A stretch of DNA of 10,997 nucleotides. Source: an uncultured Ruminococcus sp. GTDB lineage: Bacteria > Bacillota > Clostridia > Oscillospirales > Ruminococcaceae. The notes under the pieces were generated by a model that did not search any database, was not told where the DNA came from, and worked only from the letters and a program-made list of their open reading frames with translations. The stretch is from positions 1-10,997 of the forward strand of contig CAMOEP010000049.1 in assembly GCA_946612185.1 (NCBI GenBank). The letters are read 5' to 3'. The position numbers and the translations under genes are program-made. This document shows positions 4,862 through 10,997 of the stretch, one piece after another. Position 1 is the stretch's first letter; every line of letters starts with the position of its first letter.

Positions 4862-5704
4862 TCAGTTCCCTATGGTGATAACGCTTAGTTCCGGACGGTT
4901 GAAAATTCTGGGAATGAATATCATTCGCAGGGGTCTGGCAAGTCCACGGCTGATTATCTGCACCGTATCGTCCATATAATAGACACCAGTCGTCCGCTCC
5001 GGAAAAATGCCCTGGTCAGGCGCATAAAGTCCCTGTGGAAGAATTCCCGGTATCGCCCACTGTCCGCCGTGGGCATGACCGGAAAGTATCAGGTCGAAGG
5101 GCTTCTTTCCAGTGTCCGTGGTCATATATTCCTGGTACTGCTCAGGCTGGTGGGCGAGGAGAATATTGTACCGGCTCTGGTCGAGAGAGTCGTAGCAGTT
5201 TTCAAGCTGGGTGGCTTTTTTGCCGAACGCCTCAGCGTCCACCACCCCGAACAGGCTGATTTTCTGCCCGTTCAGTTCCATATCCAGCCTGTCGCCCATG
5301 AGTATTGGCACTCCGATATTCCTGACGGAATGGTAGAATTCCTCAGTATCCTTGCGCATACCCTCATGGTTTCCGGGGGTGTATGCGCAGGGGAACTTCT
5401 CCCGCACTTGCTCCATAAACCGCAGAGAATAGCCAGTTCCGCCCTTGAAGTCGATAACATCACCGCCGAAAAGCACAAGGTCTGGTTCAGCGGCGCAGAC
5501 TGTCTCCCACAGCTTCGTGTTATCGGTGTCGCCGTAGAAGCAGTTGTGCAGGTCGGAGATGAACACGATTTTCACGCTGCCGGAAAGCTTTGGGCTTTCC
5601 ACCTGGTAGTCCACCGTTTCCATAGCGAATCCCCAGGCGGAAAGTGCCGCACAAATGGCTATAATAAGGCTTATTATAAGAATTTTCTTCTTACGTCTGG
5701 TCAT
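4862..5704 (-). CDS. Membrane-anchored metallophosphoesterase (YkuE/YaeI-like)
   Basis: This is a 280-residue calcineurin-like phosphoesterase. A basic N-terminus (TRRKKK) and one hydrophobic helix (about 8-26) should act as a membrane anchor with the catalytic domain outside. All metal-binding motifs are present: Asp51 and His53 in SDLHN, Asp82 in GGDVID, Asn112 and His113 in GNHE, His185 in LLAHQPE, and His210 and His212 in GHAHGGQ. This is a complete dimetal site. YaeI relatives hydrolyse UDP-diacylglucosamine, while YkuE in Bacillus is a cell-wall-associated phosphoesterase; a substrate cannot be named here. Its ATG overlaps the stop of the DUF4132 gene by four bases (ATGA), and the next gene begins one base after its own stop, so the three are very likely one coupled unit. 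Confidence 0.93.
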   Translation of the reverse strand: MTRRKKKILIISLIIAICAALSAWGFAMETVDYQVESPKLSGSVKIVFISDLHNCFYGDTDNTKLWETVCAAEPDLVLFGGDVIDFKGGTGYSLRFMEQVREKFPCAYTPGNHEGMRKDTEEFYHSVRNIGVPILMGDRLDMELNGQKISLFGVVDAEAFGKKATQLENCYDSLDQSRYNILLAHQPEQYQEYMTTDTGKKPFDLILSGHAHGGQWAIPGILPQGLYAPDQGIFPERTTGVYYMDDTVQIISRGLARPLRMIFIPRIFNRPELSVITIGN

Positions 5705-8700
5705 TTGATCTGCTCCAGGATAAACGGATCTTTGATCTTTGCATCGTCAGCGAACAGGAGGATCTCGCTTATGATCTGAGCGGTCTTTGGATCTTCATCA
5801 GCGAAAGGCAGGAACAGTTTTCCACGGTGCTGAGAATGTACAGGGAGTATATTTATCATAGCACCGCCCTGAACGTGTACAACACCGCTTCCCATGTGGA
5901 TAGTGTAATCCGCACGAGTGCCGGTGATGAAAGCGTGTGACTTGTCGAAGGTAACGTTTGTAAGCTTGAAAAGCGGCATAGTGAACTGACACAGCGCCTT
6001 GCGCATTTCTATAGTAGAATGGCTTGTTTCCGGGTCAACTCCGCCTGCGTGGGCAACGCTTACCGCCAGATCAACGTCCCTCATTACCTCGGAGAAGATA
6101 AGGTCTGGAATGTCAGCGATCCTGATGCTCTTACCGGTCTTGCGGTCGGAGAAGTCCACCCATTCCAGGGTAGGCGCTTCCACCTCAGAGGGCGAGAACC
6201 AGTCGGCAATAGCATAAATTCTCGCAATAATATTTTCCTTGTAGTATATTTTTTGCAGACCGGAATCCACGTCCGCAACCCATCGCCTTGCTTTCAGGCA
6301 GGCAGCCGCCTGGCGGGGCTGTATCTGGTTTCCGGCGTAGCGGAGGGAGTTCATGCGCTCCATTTCCTCGGCGGTCTTGACGTAAAGTTCACGGAACACC
6401 TGCTTGAACGGCTGAGTAAGCTGCTGGTCGAACAGGTACTTCTGGTAGTCCTGCCAGATTCCGGCGTTGTAGAGGTCGAGAGGGTGGGCGATGAAAAGTT
6501 CGCTGTCGGCTTTCAGTTTTTTGGACTTGCCGTCCGGGGAAACAAGCTTCATTCCGCTGAGGAAGCCCATGTCCTTGCCGGAAACGTACACAAGAGAGCT
6601 GACCAGCGGCGCAGCTACGGGATTGTTGCTGAGAGCGTCAAGTTCGTTCGCCTGGAAGCTTACTCTGTCCTCCATCGACTGCTCCAGCATCAGCTTTGTA
6701 CGGCGGCGCTGCTCGGTAAGCTGCTTCTTCACGTCATTCATGCGGCTTATCAACTCGTCCTTCTTGTACTTTGCAGGCACGGATTTAAGCGCCTTGCCGT
6801 TCTTGGTACACTCGATACTTGTATTGCCGTCCTCGTCGATGAACAGGCGTACTGCCACATCGCCAACAGTGTTGAACTCAGTCAGTTCACGGATATTATC
6901 GAAAAGCTTAGTCTCCATGCGCAGGGTCAGGCGGGTAACGTCTGCAAAACCGGCAGTTTTCGCCATATTCTGCATAGCGATTTCCACCGCCTTTGACTCG
7001 CTCGCCTTTCGCTGAGCGCCGAACTTCTTGCTTTCCTTGAGGAACTGCTGGAGAAGCAGGTAGCGCTCAACCATATCGTCCTCTCCCTCAAGGGGAATGA
7101 GGCTGTACGCCATGAGAGTGTCCTTATTGCGCTTTTCGGTGATATTTTTAACAGCTTCCTCCTTGGAAAGCTTGCCCATTACCGCATCAGCGTACTTTCT
7201 CGCACGGGAGTGCTTAGCGCCGTCGGAGATGTACTTCGCAGCATCGTATATCATGTCGAAATGCTTCTGACCGATAGTTTCGTAAGCTTCTCTGAACCAC
7301 TCGGTATCGAAAGCGCCGTCACGAAGGTCTTCGCCGGAAATGGGGGTATACTTAGCGATAACGGCTTCCTTTGCCGGGTCGCTGTATTCGTTCATATGGG
7401 CGATGAAGTAGTAGCAGGCGCTCTTAAAGCCCTCCCAGCCCAGGTATTCGCCCACAATGTCCATCCACTGAGGTGCGAACAGCGCAGCTTCCACCAAACG
7501 CTTCTCGGTAACGTCAGTTTCTTTCAGGAGAGCCGCAAGTTTCTCGGCATTATCGTCCACCTCCGGGTAGCAGACCCAAAGCAGGTGACTGAGATTGTCC
7601 TTTTTGGAATTATCGTCGCTGTAGGAGTAGTAACCTGTGCGTACAAGAGTATCTCTGCCCAGTGCAGCCAGTATCCTGACCATTCGCTCAGCGCCGTAGA
7701 TGACCTGCAAGCCGCTGACATCTTTGCTGAATCTTGCGGGAGAATCGCCACGTTTCAGCTCGCTGTCAAGGACGATAGCGGTCATGGTGTTGTATACACC
7801 TACTGCGAACTCCGCCATTTTACGCTGCTGATCGTCAAGCTTGAAAGTCGCAGGGTCGCCTGTGGTATGCAGATAATCCATAAGCTGAGTTACATTTCTG
7901 CCGTATCTTATGCGTGAAGTCTGCTTTAATACGATCTCACGATAGCCGCTGACGATGCCGGAGAGTTTTTCCAGGACGTTGTTAACTCTGAAATGCTCAA
8001 ACAGCATTTTGTACAGGTATTCGCTTGTTATCTCGCCCCTGTAGGCGGCACGCAGATGAGGAGTAATACCGGGAATATCCATAAAGACATACTTATCCCT
8101 GTAAGTGCCGGCAGTAATATCAATATTATTCTTGATAAATCCAAAGTAGCCGAACTTTTCAGCCAGCTTGTAGTCAATGGCGAAATCAAGGCTATCATCG
8201 GGATAGCGTCCGCCAGCCAGAGTGGGCAGAACATTAATCGAAGAAGCCGTATTGATATACTTGCCCGTATAGGTCACTAATTTGCCGTCGATGCAGGCAG
8301 TACTTTTCATATCGCTGTAATATGAGGGCGCATCTTCGGTGCAGAAAAGCTCCTTAGTGTCCGGATATTCCAAGAGGAACTTCTCGGTGGAGAAGTAAAG
8401 GGCAGGAACGTCCTCACGATTGCGGAACTTATTATTAAGGTACTCGATTATATCACGGATCTTCACACTGTAAACAGCCTCCGTCGGTATCACATACTGC
8501 TCACCGTACAATTTTCGCTTAATTACGGTGAAATTGTCGGGTTTAGCGGACGTTACCGAATAAACGAAAAGTCGTTCGATGAGTGTAGGGTCATTGATAT
8601 TCTCGGCATAGAAAGCGTCCCAGAGTTCGGTAAGCTGAATCTTGCCGCATACACTGAGGCTGCTGCCGTTGCCAAGGAGAACCTCCTCGCCGGAGTAGTT

Positions 8701-10830
8701 GCGGTACTCGGTGTTCTTATGCTCCTCTATATAAGCGTCAAGTTTTTTAATATATTCCGGAAGGTCGCTGTCGTCGCCCTGACCCTCCACGAAAGCAGAA
8801 TTTGGGAAGTACTTTGCAAAAGTAGCGATAAACTCGCTGAGTCTCTTTTCGTCCACTACTGGTGTATAGTCCGCAGCACTTGTGTAAAGACCGAAGCCCT
8901 CCTGGGAATCGCTGCTGCTGGTATCATCGCTGCATATCTGGTCGATGAGTATCTTCTCCTTTGATGTGGGAGAAGGGATAAGTGACGCAAATTCGGCAAA
9001 TTTCTCTGTAATGCCAGAGAATTTTTCGTCCTTCATCGCCTGGAGCATAATGTCCAGACCGGCTGTGCGCTTCTCCTCCTTTTTGTCGGTCACAAGCCGC
9101 TGGATACACTGGCAAAGCTGCTCCAGCTCAAGCTTCATGAGTATACCGATGACTTTGGAGCGTATCTCGGCTGTCTTGTAGCGGAGCATATCCTCGAACA
9201 TGAGGAAGTGTTCCGGTTTAAGTGGCAGTTTTTCGGCAATTGCAAAGGCGGCGCAGCGGGTATAGCTTTCCTTGTCAGCGCACTCGGAGATAAGGGCGTT
9301 CATCTGCACCTCAGTCCGGGGATCAGTGAGGAGGAGTTTCAGTTCCTCACGCCTTGTGCCGTAATTGGAAATGTCGATGTCCGCCAGACGTGTGCAAACG
9401 AAGTCAATTTTTTCATCGTCGCCTGTAGTACCTGCAATAAGGCACATCGCCTTGATTATATCGGATTTAGTCAGTTTTTCCTCATTCCAGGGGAATACGC
9501 AGGGGTTAAAGTCGATAGACTTCTTCGGCACGCTCTTGTAAAGTCCCATAAGTGCGTCATACAGGGCATTTGCGTCCTCACGGCTGCCGTAATAGTCGCT
9601 GACCATTTTCTCGCCCTCGCCGTTCTGAACGCACTTTACGTCGTAAGAACCTGTGGTACTGATAGACGGAACTATCACCGCCATAACGTCAGTCATTTCG
9701 CTGCACTTAATTGCAAGCTGCACGCCCAGTTTATGCGCCTGGAAACCCATTTCCCTTGCGAAAAATGCGGCTACGAGTGTACGGTGCTGATCATTTTCAG
9801 CTACGATGTCCATGATACGCTTCTGGCAGGTCTGAGTATTCACGCAAGCCAGTGACCAAAGTCCGGTAAACAGCTTCATAGCGTCATCTGAGGCGATACA
9901 CTCCTCCCGGAATTTCTCGTCGGAGAGGCAGTCCACGATGAGTTTCAGTTCCTTGCCGGAAATTCGTTCCAGTTCCTTGGAATCTGAACTGAGGATACCT
10001 GTCCAAGTTCCCACGGCACGTTTTACTGAGGAATAGCGGATAAGGTCGTTATCGTTCATTACAGAGAGTATATAAACAAAGGCATCAAGAACGCCCTCAT
10101 CGCAGTTCTCGCATATAGCCTGGCGCACACCTTCCTGTAGCTTCGCAGCCAGGAGCAAGTCACCGGCAGCCTTGTAAAGTTCCCTGTTACTGCTCTTGAA
10201 AACCGCCCTGATTATCTCATATGAAAAATCAGTGGTACTACCGCTCATGAGGGAGTCCTTAACAGCGGCGATAACAGTTTCATTGCCCATATCAATATCA
10301 TAGGCAAGCTGGAAAGGGCAGAACTCTGAAAGACCTTTGTGGCAATCGAAATAATTCTGCTCATCGGGAGTAAGGTTGCCGGAAAGGTAGTCGCCGGGAG
10401 TTTTTGGAATATACTGGCAGTAGAATTCACCAACCACATCTTTTATATGTTCAATATAATCATCTGAGTTTTCCGATCTGAATGGTCTGCGCAGCCAGCC
10501 ACGGGTGTATGGATACTTCAGGCAGTTGTCCACCTGATAGAGGAAAGCGTCCTTATGGCAGTCGCAGATGATCGTGCCGAACAGCCAGCCGCACTCCTCC
10601 CGGAAGAAATCTGAAGGCTTCTTGTACTTGCCTTCCCTGAGTCCTTTGGCGAGTCTAAGGGTATAATCCTCGCCTTTTCTTTCGCCGTATTCGACGCAGT
10701 TGCGGACAAAATTGCCCTCATTATCGCCAAGTTGCTTTCTGGCTTCCTTCTTGACCTCTGTCATTTTTTCGTAGTATTCCGTTGCCTGTTTCTGACGTTT
10801 TTCCTGTTCTATTTTATCCATTTTGTGCAT
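5701..10830 (-). CDS. Giant DUF4132-family protein (MolR/YehI-related), 1709 residues
   Basis: A very large soluble protein of unknown function. Visible parts: a charged, probably coiled N-terminus (1-40); a conserved-looking aromatic/Cys region (about 80-125); a helical-repeat (HEAT-like) region around 480-620 with repeated Leu-rich pairs; a Ser/Asp-rich linker near 637; the DUF4132 core at about 1265-1425, starting FGAQRKASESKAVEIAMQN and including the GKALKSVPAKYKKDEL stretch; and a C-terminal domain at about 1490-1709 ending with RADYTIHMGSG and PVHSQHRGKLFLPFADED. DUF4132 occurs in E. coli YehI and MolR. In other bacteria I recall such proteins near MoxR ATPase and VWA genes, but none is visible here. 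There are no membrane helices or recognisable catalytic motif. The ATG at 10828-10830 is preferred over an upstream GTG (10837-10839), which is only one base from the ribosome binding site. The stop overlaps the metallophosphoesterase start by 4 nt. Confidence 0.93.
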   Translation of the reverse strand: MHKMDKIEQEKRQKQATEYYEKMTEVKKEARKQLGDNEGNFVRNCVEYGERKGEDYTLRLAKGLREGKYKKPSDFFREECGWLFGTIICDCHKDAFLYQVDNCLKYPYTRGWLRRPFRSENSDDYIEHIKDVVGEFYCQYIPKTPGDYLSGNLTPDEQNYFDCHKGLSEFCPFQLAYDIDMGNETVIAAVKDSLMSGSTTDFSYEIIRAVFKSSNRELYKAAGDLLLAAKLQEGVRQAICENCDEGVLDAFVYILSVMNDNDLIRYSSVKRAVGTWTGILSSDSKELERISGKELKLIVDCLSDEKFREECIASDDAMKLFTGLWSLACVNTQTCQKRIMDIVAENDQHRTLVAAFFAREMGFQAHKLGVQLAIKCSEMTDVMAVIVPSISTTGSYDVKCVQNGEGEKMVSDYYGSREDANALYDALMGLYKSVPKKSIDFNPCVFPWNEEKLTKSDIIKAMCLIAGTTGDDEKIDFVCTRLADIDISNYGTRREELKLLLTDPRTEVQMNALISECADKESYTRCAAFAIAEKLPLKPEHFLMFEDMLRYKTAEIRSKVIGILMKLELEQLCQCIQRLVTDKKEEKRTAGLDIMLQAMKDEKFSGITEKFAEFASLIPSPTSKEKILIDQICSDDTSSSDSQEGFGLYTSAADYTPVVDEKRLSEFIATFAKYFPNSAFVEGQGDDSDLPEYIKKLDAYIEEHKNTEYRNYSGEEVLLGNGSSLSVCGKIQLTELWDAFYAENINDPTLIERLFVYSVTSAKPDNFTVIKRKLYGEQYVIPTEAVYSVKIRDIIEYLNNKFRNREDVPALYFSTEKFLLEYPDTKELFCTEDAPSYYSDMKSTACIDGKLVTYTGKYINTASSINVLPTLAGGRYPDDSLDFAIDYKLAEKFGYFGFIKNNIDITAGTYRDKYVFMDIPGITPHLRAAYRGEITSEYLYKMLFEHFRVNNVLEKLSGIVSGYREIVLKQTSRIRYGRNVTQLMDYLHTTGDPATFKLDDQQRKMAEFAVGVYNTMTAIVLDSELKRGDSPARFSKDVSGLQVIYGAERMVRILAALGRDTLVRTGYYSYSDDNSKKDNLSHLLWVCYPEVDDNAEKLAALLKETDVTEKRLVEAALFAPQWMDIVGEYLGWEGFKSACYYFIAHMNEYSDPAKEAVIAKYTPISGEDLRDGAFDTEWFREAYETIGQKHFDMIYDAAKYISDGAKHSRARKYADAVMGKLSKEEAVKNITEKRNKDTLMAYSLIPLEGEDDMVERYLLLQQFLKESKKFGAQRKASESKAVEIAMQNMAKTAGFADVTRLTLRMETKLFDNIRELTEFNTVGDVAVRLFIDEDGNTSIECTKNGKALKSVPAKYKKDELISRMNDVKKQLTEQRRRTKLMLEQSMEDRVSFQANELDALSNNPVAAPLVSSLVYVSGKDMGFLSGMKLVSPDGKSKKLKADSELFIAHPLDLYNAGIWQDYQKYLFDQQLTQPFKQVFRELYVKTAEEMERMNSLRYAGNQIQPRQAAACLKARRWVADVDSGLQKIYYKENIIARIYAIADWFSPSEVEAPTLEWVDFSDRKTGKSIRIADIPDLIFSEVMRDVDLAVSVAHAGGVDPETSHSTIEMRKALCQFTMPLFKLTNVTFDKSHAFITGTRADYTIHMGSGVVHVQGGAMINILPVHSQHRGKLFLPFADEDPKTAQIISEILLFADDAKIKDPFILEQIK

Positions 10831-10832
10831 TG

Positions 10833-10997
10833 TTACCACATCCTTCCTGTAAGCATAGTGAGCCTAATAAATGTCAGCTCATCGTTAGCGTTTATGTCAA
10901 TAGCCGTATCCAGACCTTCCAGTTCATTTTCTCCCTGGAAGATGCGGTACAGACCGTCCTCAAATGCCTGTATAGCGTTGTTTACGGCAGGTTCAAG
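10833..10997 (-). CDS. C-terminal end of an unrecognised gene (5' part outside window)
   Basis: One minus-strand frame is open from the right edge to a TAA at 10835-10833, giving 54 residues that end in ELTFIRLTMLTGRMW. The stop is only two bases before the ATG of the DUF4132 gene, and that gene's ribosome binding site lies within it, so this is probably the upstream member of the same operon. I do not recognise the family. The pattern of an acidic turn followed by DELTFIRL is loosely like the last strand of a beta-grasp (ThiS/MoaD-like) fold, but there is no C-terminal Gly-Gly and this is speculation. Confidence 0.7.
   Translation of the reverse strand, partial: LEPAVNNAIQAFEDGLYRIFQGENELEGLDTAIDINANDELTFIRLTMLTGRMW
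10841..10848 (-). promoter_or_regulatory. Ribosome binding site that decides the DUF4132 start
   Basis: AGGAAGGA on the minus strand lies ten bases before the ATG at 10830 but only one base before the in-frame GTG at 10839. The GTG is therefore too close to be used. The site lies inside the end of the upstream gene, consistent with coupled translation. Confidence 0.65.

Noticed and set aside
5069..5779. Long plus-strand open frame opposite the metallophosphoesterase gene
   Set aside because: It lies antisense to a gene with complete catalytic motifs, has no ribosome binding site I can see and no recognisable domain. Long antisense frames are expected in DNA of this codon composition.
6019..6996. 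325-residue plus-strand frame opposite the DUF4132 gene
   Set aside because: The minus-strand frame encodes the recognisable DUF4132 core in the same stretch. The plus-strand translation has no family features and no promoter or ribosome binding site.

Overview
The window looks like chromosomal DNA of a low-to-mid G+C Gram-positive bacterium, most likely a clostridial lineage such as Ruminococcus or a relative. The lineage call is an inference. It rests on strong AGGAGG-type ribosome binding sites, a TTG start, consensus sigma-A promoters with extended -10 elements, a tRNA-Lys gene that encodes its own CCA, and the protein content. There is no insertion sequence, CRISPR array, integrase or rRNA.

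Left end (1-491): two divergent tRNA genes, each behind its own near-consensus promoter. A tRNA-Arg with anticodon ACG runs off the left edge on the minus strand, and a complete tRNA-Lys with anticodon TTT lies on the plus strand. A terminator hairpin follows tRNA-Lys. After it comes about 130 bp of gene-free DNA rich in inverted repeats that looks like a decayed intergenic repeat.

Plus-strand block (565-4052): a strong promoter bracketed by two palindromes starts a probable operon. It holds a small three-helix membrane protein, an ArsR/SmtB metal-sensing repressor with both the CadC-type cysteine site and the SmtB-type alpha-5 zinc site, and an amidohydrolase-2 family enzyme. After 74 bp comes a CPBP (CAAX-protease-like) membrane protein that has lost most of its catalytic residues. 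Its stop codon overlaps the start of tadA, the tRNA adenosine deaminase. TadA's standard bacterial substrate is tRNA-Arg(ACG), and that tRNA lies at the left end of the same window. The block closes with an excellent 11-bp terminator hairpin.

Minus-strand block (10997 to 4076): a tightly packed operon enters from the right. In order of transcription it has the end of an unrecognised gene, a giant 1709-residue DUF4132-family protein, a membrane-anchored metallophosphoesterase whose start overlaps the DUF4132 stop by 4 nt, and a small two-helix membrane protein one base after that. About 50 nt further on lies a short AT-rich gene, probably an orphan immunity protein of a polymorphic-toxin system. 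It converges on the terminator shared with tadA.

The least understood content is the coupled unit of the DUF4132 giant, the metallophosphoesterase and the membrane protein. The other candidates for a closer look are the orphan metal-sensor operon with its candidate operators and the degenerate CPBP protein.
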